From assembly GCA_035506575.1 (NCBI GenBank), contig DATJPD010000125.1, forward strand, positions 1 through 64,000: a stretch of 64,000 nt of DNA, given 5' to 3'. This document shows, in pieces, positions 10,203 to 19,157 of this stretch; position 1 is the stretch's first letter, and the number at the start of each line of letters is the position of its first letter. The notes below the pieces were generated by a model, which made no database searches, was not told the origin of the DNA, and worked only from the letters and a program-made list of their open reading frames with translations. Both the position numbers and the translations under genes were made by a program. This DNA is from DATJPD01 sp035506575. Lineage in GTDB: Bacteria > Pseudomonadota > Alphaproteobacteria > CACIAM-22H2.

Positions 10203-10964
10203 CTAACCGCGCCCGATGAACGACGGCATCTGGTTCGGCAGGATGGTCGCCTCGTAGAGGTTGACCTCGGGCGGCAGCGCACACATGAGGACCGCGACCC
10301 GCGCCACGTCGTTCGCGGCCATGATGTAGTCCTGCGGCGTGGCCCCGGCTCCCGCGGCCGTACGGCCGCGCCGTGCCGAGAAGCTGCTGAGCGTCGCCCC
10401 CGGATGGATGACCGAGGCCACCACGCCGTATTTCCGGCCGTCCATGGTGAGCTGATGGGTCATGCCGTGGATCGCGAACTTGGTCGCGGTGTAGGCGATC
10501 GAGTCCGGGCGGGGCGTCTTCGCCGACACGCTCCCCATGTTGATGATGCGCCCGCCCTGCGGCGATTGCGCCTTCATCGTCTTGACCGCCTCGCGGCTGA
10601 CCAGGAAGGCCGCCGTCAGGTTCACGTCGACCACGTCGTTCCAGTACTCGAGCGTCATCTCGTCGATCGGCCGGCCCGCGGCGACACCCGCATTGTTGAC
10701 CACGATGTCGACCCGGCCGTACGCCTCGCGCGTCTTGGCAAAGAGTGCCGCGACCTCGGCTTCCTTGGTCACGTCGGTGGGTGCGGCCAGCACCTCGCCG
10801 CCGGCCGCACGGATCGCCGCCGCCATCTCGTCGAGGACGGCCTTGCGCCGCGCCGCGATCACCGTCTTGGCACCTTCGGCGGCGAACGCCTCGGCGATGC
10901 CGCGGCCGATGCCGCTGCTGGCGCCGGTCACGATCGCCACCTTGTCCTTGAGCTGCTTGGTCAT
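10203..10964 (-). CDS. Short-chain dehydrogenase/reductase (candidate 3-hydroxyacyl-CoA dehydrogenase)
   Basis: A 253-residue classical SDR. The Rossmann motif GASSGIG occurs at residues 14-20, NNAG at about 90-93, Ser145 precedes the active site, and the Tyr158-x3-Lys162 pair (AYTATK) is intact. The gene is the last of an eight-gene acyl-CoA operon and lies 11 bases after the dehydrogenase large-subunit gene. In that setting I infer oxidation of a hydroxyacyl-CoA to the keto form with NAD(P), since no HAD-type 3-hydroxyacyl-CoA dehydrogenase is present in the operon. The actual substrate is unknown. The start ATG at 10964 fits the family; the longer frame reads antisense into the dehydrogenase gene. 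Confidence 0.88.
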   Translation of the reverse strand: MTKQLKDKVAIVTGASSGIGRGIAEAFAAEGAKTVIAARRKAVLDEMAAAIRAAGGEVLAAPTDVTKEAEVAALFAKTREAYGRVDIVVNNAGVAAGRPIDEMTLEYWNDVVDVNLTAAFLVSREAVKTMKAQSPQGGRIINMGSVSAKTPRPDSIAYTATKFAIHGMTHQLTMDGRKYGVVASVIHPGATLSSFSARRGRTAAGAGATPQDYIMAANDVARVAVLMCALPPEVNLYEATILPNQMPSFIGRG

Positions 10965-10975
10965 GGTGTTGGTCC

Positions 10976-12160
10976 TTACAGGCCGAGCATGGAGCGCGCG
11001 AGGATGCCGACCTGCACTTCCGAGGTGCCGGCCAGGATCGACAGCGCCCGGTCGTTGAAGTAGCGCGGCACGAGGCCCAGCAGCTCTTCCTCGTCGGGAG
11101 GCAGCTGCAGGGTCTCGTAGAGCGGGCGCTCCGGCACCCAACGCAACGCCGCCTCCCCGGCCGCCTCGACCGCCAGCTCCGACATGGCCTGGCGGATCTG
11201 GCTCCAGCGCAGCTTGAGGAGCGAGGCGGTCGGACCCGGGCTGGTGCCGGCCTGGAGGGCTGAGAGCAAGGACAGCTCGATCATCTCCATCGCGTCGAGA
11301 TCGGTGCCGATCTCGGCCGCGCGCGTGGCAATGTCGGGATCGTCCGGCGCGTGGCGGCGCACCAGCGCCAGGAGCCGCACGTAGCGCGAGCGCGCGCGGC
11401 CGGCGAGCATGCCCGCCCCGCGCTCGAACTCGAGCAGGAACTTGGCCACCTCCCAGCCCTTGTTCTCCTCGCCGACGCGGCCCGCGACCGGCACGCGCAC
11501 GTCGTCGAAGAACACCTCGTTCACCTCGTGGTCGCCGCCCGAGCCCACGATCGGCCGCACCGTGATGCCGGGCAGGTTCATGTCGAGGAGCAGGAAGGTG
11601 ATGCCGTCCTGGCGCTTGCCGGCGCTCGACGTGCGCACCAGCATGAACATGCGGTTGGCCTTATGCGCGTAGCTCGTCCAGATCTTCTGCCCGTTGACGA
11701 CGTAATGGTCGCCGTCCAGCACCGCCTTGGTCTTGAGCGAGGCGAGGTCGGAGCCGGCGCCGGGCTCGGAATAGCCCTGGCACCAGTAATGCTCGCCCGA
11801 CCGGATACGCGGCAGGTAGTGGTCTTTCTGCGCCGCCGTGCCGTAATGCATGATCACCGGGCCGACCATGCGCACGCCCTGGGAGTTGAAGGCGGGCGCG
11901 CCCGCGCGCGCGCACTCGACCTCGAAGATGTAGCGCTGCACGGGCGTCCAGCCCATGCCGCCGTATTCCTTGGGCCAGGCGTAGACGGACCAGCCCTTGG
12001 CCGCCAGCGCGCGGTGGAAGTCGCGGGCCACGTCCGGGTCCGATACGAACCCGGTGGTGAGCGCCTCGGCGCGCCGCATCGACGGCGGCACCGCCTCGGC
12101 CAAAAATTTGCGGATCTCGTCGCGGAAGGCGCGGTCGGCCGCGGTGAGTGCCAGGTCCAT
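10976..12160 (-). CDS. Acyl-CoA dehydrogenase, large subunit of a paired enzyme (PimC-like)
   Basis: A 394-residue FAD-dependent acyl-CoA dehydrogenase. The GYSEPGAGSDLASL motif (substrate and FAD loop), the QKIWTSYAH block and a C-terminal LAGTSEVQ are visible. At the position of the medium-chain enzyme's catalytic Glu (YEGT) this protein has Ala (LAGT), as in other large subunits of heteromeric bacterial dehydrogenases. The small-subunit gene ends 3 bases upstream, so the two are almost surely co-translated and form one complex, like PimC/PimD of pimelate breakdown. It should introduce an alpha-beta double bond into the CoA ester made by the operon's ligase. Confidence 0.9.
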   Translation of the reverse strand: MDLALTAADRAFRDEIRKFLAEAVPPSMRRAEALTTGFVSDPDVARDFHRALAAKGWSVYAWPKEYGGMGWTPVQRYIFEVECARAGAPAFNSQGVRMVGPVIMHYGTAAQKDHYLPRIRSGEHYWCQGYSEPGAGSDLASLKTKAVLDGDHYVVNGQKIWTSYAHKANRMFMLVRTSSAGKRQDGITFLLLDMNLPGITVRPIVGSGGDHEVNEVFFDDVRVPVAGRVGEENKGWEVAKFLLEFERGAGMLAGRARSRYVRLLALVRRHAPDDPDIATRAAEIGTDLDAMEMIELSLLSALQAGTSPGPTASLLKLRWSQIRQAMSELAVEAAGEAALRWVPERPLYETLQLPPDEEELLGLVPRYFNDRALSILAGTSEVQVGILARSMLGL

Positions 12161-12163
12161 GCG

Positions 12164-13318
12164 TCAGCTCCCGGTGTCGAGCAAGAGGCCGGCGCCGGCA
12201 AGGTCGGCATCGGCCATGCTCGCCGCGTACCGCTTCAGATGGGCCCGCGTGCTGCCGAAGCGCGCCTCGTAGGCGAGGATCAGCTTGCCGTACGCGCCGA
12301 TCGACAGTTCGTTGGTCGTGCCGATGGCACCGTGGAGCTGGATCGCCTCCTGCGCCACCGCCCTGCCGCAGCGCCCGACCTTGGCCTTCGCACCGGACAC
12401 GGCGCGCGCCCGGTGCGCGGGCGATCCGTCGAGGCTCAGGGCTGCCAGCCGGCAGGACGCACGCGCCTCCTCCTCGTGGACCTTCATCTGCACCAGGCGG
12501 TGCTGGATCACCTGGAATTTCGCGAGCGCCTGGCCGAACTGCACCCGCGACTTCGCGTACTCGACGGTCGCCGCCACCATGGCCGCCATGGCGCCGACCG
12601 CTTCGGCCGATGCCGCGGCGATGACCCGGTCGAGCGCCAGGGTGAGCGGAGCACTCGCATCCTCGCGGCCGCCCAGCAGGGCTGTCTTGCCCACGCGCAC
12701 GTCGCTCAGGGTCACGTCGGCTGCGCGCCGGCCGTCGGCGGTGCGGAACGGCCGCACGACCAGACCCTTCGCATTCGCCGGGACGATGAACAGGCCCTCC
12801 GTGTCCGAGGGCATCCACGCGGCAACCAGGAGCTGGTCGGCCATGGGTGCGGCGAGCACCGATCCCGCTTCACCGGAGAGAACGTAACCGTCGCTGCGCG
12901 CCGCGGCCTCGACCTCCACGGCTCCCCCGGATGGCCCGTCGCCGGCCGCGACCGCCAGCCGCAGCCGGCCCTCGATCAGCGGCGGCAGGATCTCGGCCCG
13001 CTGCTCCGGCGTCCCGAGATCCGCCACCAGGCCGCCGCCCCAGACGACCGTGGGCAGATACGGCTCGACCACCAGGGCTTTGCCGAACGCCTCCATCAGA
13101 AGGCCGATCTCGATCGCACCGCCGCCGCTGCCGCCCTCGGCTTCCGCGAACGGCAGGCCCAGCCAGCCGAGCTTCGCGAACTCGGCCCACATCTCCGCAC
13201 TCCACCCCGCCTCGCTGGCCACGATCTTCTGATAGGCGCGGTAGTCGTAGCGCTCGCGCAGGAAGCGCTCGGCGCTGTCGCGCACCATCAGGTGCGATTG
13301 ATCGTATTCGAGGTCCAC
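12164..13318 (-). CDS. Acyl-CoA dehydrogenase, small subunit of a paired enzyme (PimD-like)
   Basis: A 384-residue acyl-CoA dehydrogenase homologue with a shortened, divergent FAD-binding region. It keeps the helical C-terminal domain, including SRVQFGQALAKFQVIQHRL (FAD contacts) and QLHGAIGTTNELSIGAY. It lacks the GTSEVQ tail of the partner. Start is GTG at 13316-13318 behind a GAGG ribosome site. The 3-base distance to the large-subunit gene supports a heteromeric dehydrogenase. Which acyl group it takes is not shown; related pairs act on dicarboxylic, alicyclic or steroid side-chain CoA esters. Confidence 0.88.
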   Translation of the reverse strand: MDLEYDQSHLMVRDSAERFLRERYDYRAYQKIVASEAGWSAEMWAEFAKLGWLGLPFAEAEGGSGGGAIEIGLLMEAFGKALVVEPYLPTVVWGGGLVADLGTPEQRAEILPPLIEGRLRLAVAAGDGPSGGAVEVEAAARSDGYVLSGEAGSVLAAPMADQLLVAAWMPSDTEGLFIVPANAKGLVVRPFRTADGRRAADVTLSDVRVGKTALLGGREDASAPLTLALDRVIAAASAEAVGAMAAMVAATVEYAKSRVQFGQALAKFQVIQHRLVQMKVHEEEARASCRLAALSLDGSPAHRARAVSGAKAKVGRCGRAVAQEAIQLHGAIGTTNELSIGAYGKLILAYEARFGSTRAHLKRYAASMADADLAGAGLLLDTGS

Positions 13319-13331
13319 GGTGCCCCGGCCT

Positions 13332-13772
13332 CTACCGCTTCGAGCGGTCCGGCTCGAACATCAGGAGGTGCGTACCGTCCGGCTGCGGCAGCCAGAACGG
13401 TGCCACGCGCAATCCGATGCGGACCTCCTCGAGCGTACAATGGACGAGATTGGCCAGCACGTTCACGCCCTCATCGAGCGTCACGAGGGCGAGCACGAAC
13501 GGCTCATGGCCCTCGAACGGCGGGCGCGCGCGCCGCGCGACCGTGAAGCTGAAGACCTCGCCCTTGCCCGAAACCTCGCGCCATTCGAGGTCGCGCCGGC
13601 GGCCGGTCGCGACACTGGTGGCGCGCGGATAGAACTGATAGCGCCCGGCCTTGCGGTCGTACTGGATCACGAGCTTCTTCTGGCGCGTCGCCTCCCAGAA
13701 CGGCTTCGAGTAGCGGCGCGGCGGGATCGGGTTGCGCTTGACGTCGAGCGTGTCGTTGACGGCGGTGCTCAT
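13332..13772 (-). CDS. DUF35/OB-fold protein, thiolase partner, lacking zinc-ribbon cysteines
   Basis: A 146-residue protein of the DUF35 family (rubredoxin-like zinc ribbon plus OB fold). The OB part is normal (LEWREVSGKGEVFSFTV, PFVLALVTLDEG). In the ribbon part (about residues 30-60, KLVIQYDRKAGRYQFYPRAT) none of the four usual zinc cysteines is present; a single Cys occurs only near residue 115. DUF35 proteins bind non-decarboxylating thiolases or MaoC-type hydratases and are needed for their activity or stability. Its gene lies 10 bases after the thiolase gene, so the two products probably form a complex. Confidence 0.88.
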   Translation of the reverse strand: MSTAVNDTLDVKRNPIPPRRYSKPFWEATRQKKLVIQYDRKAGRYQFYPRATSVATGRRRDLEWREVSGKGEVFSFTVARRARPPFEGHEPFVLALVTLDEGVNVLANLVHCTLEEVRIGLRVAPFWLPQPDGTHLLMFEPDRSKR

Positions 13773-13782
13773 CGGGTGCGCC

Positions 13783-14952
13783 TCACGCGTTCGGGGTGAG
13801 TATCAGGGCCGCACTGCTGTTCCAGTTGCGGCCGTAGGGGATGCCGCCGATGCCGGTGACCAGCGCGTTCCTGGTGTTCTTGACCTGGCGCTTGCCGCCC
13901 TCGCCCATCAGCTGGCGCACCGCCTCGATCAGGTTGGTGCCGCCGCCGGCGAGGCCCGCCTGGCCGGCCGAGATCTGCCCGCCGCTGGTGTTGAGCGGCA
14001 GGTCGCCGGTGTAGCGGAAGTCGGTCTCGTTGACGAAGGCGCATCCCTGCCCGTGCTTGCAGAAGCCCAGCATCTCGAGCTGCATCATGATCGCGATGAT
14101 GAAATCGTCGTAGGGGTGGAACGAGGCGATGTCCTTGGGCTTGAGCCCCGCCGCGGCAAAGGCGCGCTGGCCCGCCGCGAGATGCCCGGTCTCGGTGATG
14201 TCGACGATGTTCTGCCCGGCGCCGTGCGTCGTCCGCTCGCCGTAGCCGATCGGCACCACGACCTTGTTGAGGCCGCGCTTCTCGGCGGTCTTGCGGCTGG
14301 TGACGATGAGGCCGCTCGCCCCGTCGCACACCATCACGCTGTCGAGGAGCCGGATCGGCTCGGCGATCATGCGCGAGTTGAGATAGTCGTCGATGGTGAT
14401 CGGCTTGCGCAGCTTCTCGCAGCCGAGCTCGTTCAAGAGCGCGTGCTCGCGCTGCGTGACCGCGAGCTTGCCGAGCGCCCGGTAGTCGAGCCCGAACTGG
14501 TGCTCGTAGCGCCGGCTGAGCAGGCCGAACGCGTAGGGCGGGCCGAGATAGCCGTAGGGCAGCGCCCATTCGGCCTGGTAGTGCCGCATGCGCTGGTTGT
14601 TCTCGGAGGCCTGCTTGTCGGCGAAGAGGCAGAGTGCCGTCGTGCACAGGCCCATCTCGATCGCCATCGCGGCACGCACCAGCGCGCCGGTCGGCCCGCA
14701 GCCCCCCAAGTCGACGATGTTGCAGAAATCGACCTGCAGGGCCAGCTGATCGGCCGTCGTCTGCGACCAGAACGGGTTGCCGCTGCCGGTCATCGAGCCG
14801 GACAGCACAAGCCCGTCGATCTCGCCCTTCTCGAAGCCGCTCTTGTCGAGCAGCGATTCGAGGACCTCGGCCCCCAGCTCCCACACGTCGAGGTCGGTCT
14901 TCTCGACGATCTTCGTCTCGGCGTAGGCGACGATGGCGGCGGTCTTGAACAT
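13783..14952 (-). CDS. Thiolase-like protein (SCP2-thiolase type)
   Basis: A 389-residue thiolase family protein. The nucleophilic cysteine is Cys85 in LGGCGPTGAL, FHPYDDF supplies the conserved His region, and NTSGG precedes the last active-site loop. Where classical thiolases have GHPxG, this one reads SAGQAGLAGG, so the base His is Gln; this variant is common in thiolases that pair with DUF35 proteins. It should cleave a 3-ketoacyl-CoA, or possibly perform a retro-aldol or other C-C cleavage, at the end of the pathway. The start ATG at 14952 lies 5 bases after the hydratase stop; the longer frame is an artefact. Confidence 0.88.
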   Translation of the reverse strand: MFKTAAIVAYAETKIVEKTDLDVWELGAEVLESLLDKSGFEKGEIDGLVLSGSMTGSGNPFWSQTTADQLALQVDFCNIVDLGGCGPTGALVRAAMAIEMGLCTTALCLFADKQASENNQRMRHYQAEWALPYGYLGPPYAFGLLSRRYEHQFGLDYRALGKLAVTQREHALLNELGCEKLRKPITIDDYLNSRMIAEPIRLLDSVMVCDGASGLIVTSRKTAEKRGLNKVVVPIGYGERTTHGAGQNIVDITETGHLAAGQRAFAAAGLKPKDIASFHPYDDFIIAIMMQLEMLGFCKHGQGCAFVNETDFRYTGDLPLNTSGGQISAGQAGLAGGGTNLIEAVRQLMGEGGKRQVKNTRNALVTGIGGIPYGRNWNSSAALILTPNA

Positions 14953-14957
14953 GGCGG

Positions 14958-15758
14958 TCACCGTCCGTCGCCCGATTTGCCGGGCTCGGCCAGGCGTTGC
15001 GCCTGGTGGTCGACGAACGACTTGATTCGCTCCAGGCCCTCGGGGCTGGAGACGCACTGGCTGATCAACGACTCCATGAACAGGCCGTCCTCGTGCGAGA
15101 GGTCGTTGACCCGCGGCAGGCCGTTGCAGATGTAGAAATTGGTGAGCGGGGCGTTCTTGGCGATGCGCGCCGCCAGCGACTTCGCGCGCTCCAGCGAGTC
15201 GCCCTTGGGTACCACGTACTGACAGAGATTGGCGCGCTCGCCCTCGGCCGCGGTGAGCACGCGCCCGGTCAGCATCAGGTCGGCCATGCGCGCGTAGCCC
15301 ATCAGGCGCTGGATGCGCACCGAGCCGCCGCCACCCACGAAGATGCCGCGCTGGCCTTCCGGCAGGGCAAAGAACGTCGTCTCGTCCGCCACACGGATGT
15401 GGCAGGCGGATGCGAGCTCGAGGCCGCCGCCGATGCACGCCCCTTTCAGGGCTGCGACAAACGGGATCGGCCCGCGCGCGATCAGGTCGAACGGCCGGTG
15501 CCAGCGGCCGCGGCGCCGGCGCGGCGTGGCGCTCCCCGGCTTCATCCACGTCAAGGCCTCGGCGAGGTCCAGGCCGGCCGAGAAGTTGTCGCCGTGGCCG
15601 AAGATGACGCCGGCCTTGGCCTCCTCGGTCGCGCGGAAGCACGCGTCGCGCAGCTGCTTCAACAGGTCGTCGTTGATCGCGTTGCGCTTCGCAGCACGGT
15701 CGAGGCCGATCACGGCGATATCGCCGTCGATCTCGTAGGTGATCATCTTCTCTGCCAT
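14958..15758 (-). CDS. Enoyl-CoA hydratase/isomerase (crotonase family)
   Basis: A 266-residue crotonase-fold protein. The oxyanion-hole loop HGDNFSAGLDL, the GACIGGGLELASACHIR block and ALPEGQRGIFVGGGGSVRI are present. The Glu residues of GGGLELA and LPEGQ match the two catalytic glutamates of enoyl-CoA hydratase, so hydration is plausible. An Arg-rich insert (PRRRRGRWHRPF, about residues 79-90) follows the first loop and may bind an acidic substrate (inference). The start ATG is at 15758, 8 bases after the ligase stop. Confidence 0.9.
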   Translation of the reverse strand: MAEKMITYEIDGDIAVIGLDRAAKRNAINDDLLKQLRDACFRATEEAKAGVIFGHGDNFSAGLDLAEALTWMKPGSATPRRRRGRWHRPFDLIARGPIPFVAALKGACIGGGLELASACHIRVADETTFFALPEGQRGIFVGGGGSVRIQRLMGYARMADLMLTGRVLTAAEGERANLCQYVVPKGDSLERAKSLAARIAKNAPLTNFYICNGLPRVNDLSHEDGLFMESLISQCVSSPEGLERIKSFVDHQAQRLAEPGKSGDGR

Positions 15759-15766
15759 AAGTCCTC

Positions 15767-17908
15767 TCAGCGTGTGATGACGAGCGCGTCGACAGCCGTG
15801 ACGCCGGCCCCGCGCGAATGCGCAAATAACGGATTCACGTCGATTTCGACGATCTCGGGATGGGTCAGCATCAGCCGGCCGATCAGGGCGGCGGCGTGTG
15901 CCACCGCCGCGACGTCGACCGGCGGGGCTCCGCGGAAGCCGTGGAGGAGCTTGGCCGAGCGCAGCTTGTGCAGCTCCTCGACGATCGCGTCTTCGGGCAG
16001 GTCCGGCGGCAGCAGGCGCACATCGCCCAGCGCCTCGACCCAGATGCCGCCCAGGCCCACGAGCACGATCGGCCCCCAGGTCGGATCGCGCTTCGCCCCC
16101 ACCATCAGCTCCAGCCCCTTGGGCGCCATCTTCTCGACCAGCACCCCGTCGAGCTTCAGGCCCGGCTGGGCGCGCGCGATGTTCGCCTGCAGCATCTCCC
16201 AGGCCCCGTGCACCGCCGCGGCATCGGCGAGGTTCAAGGCCACCCCGCCGGCCTCGGTCTTGTGCGCGAGTGCCGCCGCCTGCGCCTTCATGGCCACGGG
16301 ATAGCCGAGCTTGCCCGCGATCGACGCCGCCTCTCCGGCGGACCTGGCGAGCCCGCCCGGCGGCGTCTTCAGGCCGATCGCCGACAGCAATTGCTTGCCG
16401 AGCCATTCCGGCTGCGGCCCGTGGCCGAGCTTCGGCAAATTCTTGAACGGCTCGGGCGCGGACGCCGGCCACAGCTCGGCCAGGCGCTGGCCGTATTCGA
16501 TCACGTGCGCGAGGGCGATCAGTGATTCCTCCGACGACCGCGACAGGATGATGCGTTTCTCCCGCGCGCGCGCCAGGAACTCCGGCGGCAGCGGCGAGCG
16601 GTCGCCCAGCATCGCCAGCACGAACGGCTTGGTGTTGCCCTCGAGGGCGGTGATCATGCCCTCGAGATAGCGCTGGGTGAGCTTCGGGTTGCTGTGCGGA
16701 ATGGACACCAGGAGCGCTCCCATCGCCGGATCGTCGAGCAGCGCCTTGGTGCCGAACCCGACCAGGTCCGGATCCCACAGGGCCTGCGTGCCGAGGTCGA
16801 GCGGATTGCGCGGCGGGGCGAATGGCGGCAGCTTCGCCTTCAGCGCCGCTTCCGTCGCCGGCGACAAAGCCGGCAGGTCGAGCCCGAGCTCGTCCGCCAT
16901 GTCGTAGGAGATGGCGCAGAACGCGCCCGAGAACGTGAGGATGCCGAGGCCCTTGCTCGGCACCTCCGGGAACCGCGCCAGGATCTCGGCCGCGTCCACC
17001 ATCTCATCGAGGGAATCGAACACCGGCACGCCGGCATGCGCGAGGCGCGCGCGCATCACCGCGTGGTCGCCGGCGAGCGCTCCCGTATGCGAGCCGGTCG
17101 CGGCCTTGCCCTTGGCGCTGCGGCCGGGATGGGCGATCAGCACCGGCTTGCCCCGCGAGCGCGCATGCGCGACCGCCGCCAGGAACTCGGCCGGGCGGCG
17201 GATCTGCTCGACATAGGCGATGATCGCCTTCGTGTTCGGCTCGTCGGCCAGGTATTCGATGAAGTCCGCAAGGCCCAGGACCGCCTCGTTGCCGGTCGAA
17301 ATCGAGAACGCGACCGGCAGGTCGCGCGCCTCGAGCGACCATTTGAAATGCGAGCCGAGCCCGCCGCTCTGCGAAATCACGGCGAACGCGGGGTCCTTGA
17401 TCTCGCCCAGGCGCTTGATCGGCACCGTGCCGCCGGTGAAGCCGATCCACACCCCGTCGATATAGTTCTGGTAGCCGAGGCAGTTGGGGCCGATGAGGGC
17501 GAGGCCGCCGTCGCGGGCGATCTTCGCGATCTCGTCCTGGGCCGCGCGGTCGCCACTTTCGGCGAAGCCGGAGGCGAAGATGACGCCGACCCCGACCTTG
17601 CGGCGCACGCAGGCGGCCACCGCATCGCGCACGCCCGCCGCCGGCAGGGTGAACACCGCGATGTCGACGCCCTCCGGGAGCTCGTCGATGGTGGTGAGCA
17701 CCTTGCGGCCCGCGATCTCGCCGCCGCTGCGGTTCACGAGATGCACGTCGCCCTTGAAGTTGTTGATCGTCAGGTTGGCCAGCACCACGTGGCCGGCGGT
17801 GCCCGGCTTGCTGGAGATGCCGACGATCGCGACCGATTTGGGCCGCATCATCCGCTCGATCGCGCGGCTCGCGCCCGAGGTCGTCTTACGCTCCGGGAGG
17901 TCGTTCAT
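15767..17908 (-). CDS. ADP-forming acyl-CoA synthetase (acetate--CoA ligase family)
   Basis: A 713-residue fused alpha-beta ADP-forming acyl-CoA synthetase. The order is CoA-binding Rossmann domain (about 20-150, KSVAIVGISSKPG), two ligase-CoA domains (about 165-480) and a C-terminal ATP-grasp domain (about 500-713). The phospho-relay histidine is His274 in SHTGALAG, after a GRSAKGKAATG loop. It would activate the operon's acid substrate to its CoA ester with ATP, releasing ADP and phosphate. The start at 17908 is set by the domain layout; the open frame continuing to 19099 is not coding. It is second in the operon, 11 bases after the binding-protein gene. Confidence 0.9.
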   Translation of the reverse strand: MNDLPERKTTSGASRAIERMMRPKSVAIVGISSKPGTAGHVVLANLTINNFKGDVHLVNRSGGEIAGRKVLTTIDELPEGVDIAVFTLPAAGVRDAVAACVRRKVGVGVIFASGFAESGDRAAQDEIAKIARDGGLALIGPNCLGYQNYIDGVWIGFTGGTVPIKRLGEIKDPAFAVISQSGGLGSHFKWSLEARDLPVAFSISTGNEAVLGLADFIEYLADEPNTKAIIAYVEQIRRPAEFLAAVAHARSRGKPVLIAHPGRSAKGKAATGSHTGALAGDHAVMRARLAHAGVPVFDSLDEMVDAAEILARFPEVPSKGLGILTFSGAFCAISYDMADELGLDLPALSPATEAALKAKLPPFAPPRNPLDLGTQALWDPDLVGFGTKALLDDPAMGALLVSIPHSNPKLTQRYLEGMITALEGNTKPFVLAMLGDRSPLPPEFLARAREKRIILSRSSEESLIALAHVIEYGQRLAELWPASAPEPFKNLPKLGHGPQPEWLGKQLLSAIGLKTPPGGLARSAGEAASIAGKLGYPVAMKAQAAALAHKTEAGGVALNLADAAAVHGAWEMLQANIARAQPGLKLDGVLVEKMAPKGLELMVGAKRDPTWGPIVLVGLGGIWVEALGDVRLLPPDLPEDAIVEELHKLRSAKLLHGFRGAPPVDVAAVAHAAALIGRLMLTHPEIVEIDVNPLFAHSRGAGVTAVDALVITR

Positions 17909-17919
17909 CTCGGTCCTGC

Positions 17920-18933
17920 TCACTCCGCCTTGATATGGTTCTCGCGCACCACCGCACCCCAGCGCGTACGGTCGGCGGCAAAGATCTTCGCCGTCTCCTC
18001 GGGGGTGGTGGTCGTGGGGTCCAGCCCGGCGGTGCGCAGGGGGGCCACGACGTTCGGGTCCTGCCAGCCTTTGGCGATCGCATCGTGCAGGCGGTCGATG
18101 ACCGCGCGCGGCGTGTTCGCCGGTGCCACGAGCCCGAACCACGTGGTGAAAACGAAATCGGGCATGCCGAGCTCGACGAAGGTCGGCGTCTCCGGGAAGT
18201 TCGGATAGCGCTCGGCCGACGTGACACCCAGCAGCCTGGCAAAGCCGCCCTTGACCAGGGTCACCGCCGTGTTCGGCACGTCGAACGACCACTGGACCTC
18301 GCCGCTCATCATCCCGTTGGCGAACGGGCCGGAGCCCTTGTAGGCGACGTGCGCGCTCTGGAAGCCGATCCGCGACTTGAACAGCTCGGCCGCGAGATGT
18401 GGCACGGTACCGATGCCGGGCGAGCCGTGGTTGAGCTGCGCGCCGCTCTTGGCGTAGGCGATGAATTCCTTGAAGCTCGTGACCGGCAGCTTCGAGTTCA
18501 CCTCGAGCACCACCGGCAGGTTGACCAGCAGGGTGATCGGCGCGAACGCCTTGGCCGGGTCGTACGGCATGTCGCTGTAGAGGTCGGCGTTCACCGCGAC
18601 GAGGCCGAGGCCCACGATGTAGAGCGTGTGGCCGTCCGGCGGCGCGTTGGCGAGGATGCCGCCGGCGACGACCCCGGCCGCCCCGGGCTTTCCTTCCAGG
18701 TAGAAGGATTGGCCCATGGCCGTCGTCAGGTATTGGGTCAGGACGCGGCCGATGATGTCGGTGGGACCGCCCGGCGGATATCCGGTCAGCACACGCACCT
18801 GCTTGGTCGGGTAGGTCTGGGCCTGGGCGGCCCCCGCCGCGATCAGGACCCCAACGATCAGGACCGGGGCGGCCAGGATCGCGAGGACCGCCCGCGGACA
18901 CACCCGTCGAACTCGCACGGCAAACCACGTCAT
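17920..18933 (-). CDS. Bug/TctC-type periplasmic solute-binding protein
   Basis: A 337-residue tripartite tricarboxylate transporter substrate receptor. A long signal sequence ends near residue 39 (AAGAAQAQ), followed by the family opening YPTKQVRVLTGYPPGGPTDIIGR. Internal blocks are LNHGSPGIGTVPHLAAELF and VAYKGSGPFANGMMSGEVQ. These proteins bind carboxylic acids; no TctA or TctB membrane component is in the window, as is common for orphan Bug receptors. It is the first gene of the catabolic operon and suggests that the substrate is a carboxylic acid. A GGGAGGAAG ribosome site precedes the ATG. Confidence 0.92.
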   Translation of the reverse strand: MTWFAVRVRRVCPRAVLAILAAPVLIVGVLIAAGAAQAQTYPTKQVRVLTGYPPGGPTDIIGRVLTQYLTTAMGQSFYLEGKPGAAGVVAGGILANAPPDGHTLYIVGLGLVAVNADLYSDMPYDPAKAFAPITLLVNLPVVLEVNSKLPVTSFKEFIAYAKSGAQLNHGSPGIGTVPHLAAELFKSRIGFQSAHVAYKGSGPFANGMMSGEVQWSFDVPNTAVTLVKGGFARLLGVTSAERYPNFPETPTFVELGMPDFVFTTWFGLVAPANTPRAVIDRLHDAIAKGWQDPNVVAPLRTAGLDPTTTTPEETAKIFAADRTRWGAVVRENHIKAE

Positions 18934-19046
18934 CGCTTCCTCCCCTATGACTGCTGCGCCGTTGTTTTTCTTTGCGCAGAGCCAGACTGCACCATTTCGG
19001 GCCCGCCGCCGTCAACGGACAAACCACCCGTGCCCGCGCCGAAATG

Positions 19047-19070
19047 CCCAAATTCCTCGCAGGATTTGGG
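19047..19070. repeat. Inverted repeat in the promoter gap of the catabolic operon
   Basis: Arms CCCAAATTCCT (19047-19057) and AGGATTTGGG (19061-19070) pair apart from one bulged base, with a CGC spacer. There is no U-run on either strand, so a terminator is unlikely. It may be a second protein-binding site or a leader hairpin for the operon; nothing shows which. Confidence 0.35.
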
Positions 19071-19157
19071 GTTGACGGAAGGACTGGGTGGCGCCGCACC
19101 GCGCGAGCGCGGCCAGCCGGGGAAGCCTCGCCCGCCGGCTGCGGGTCCGCAAGTCTT

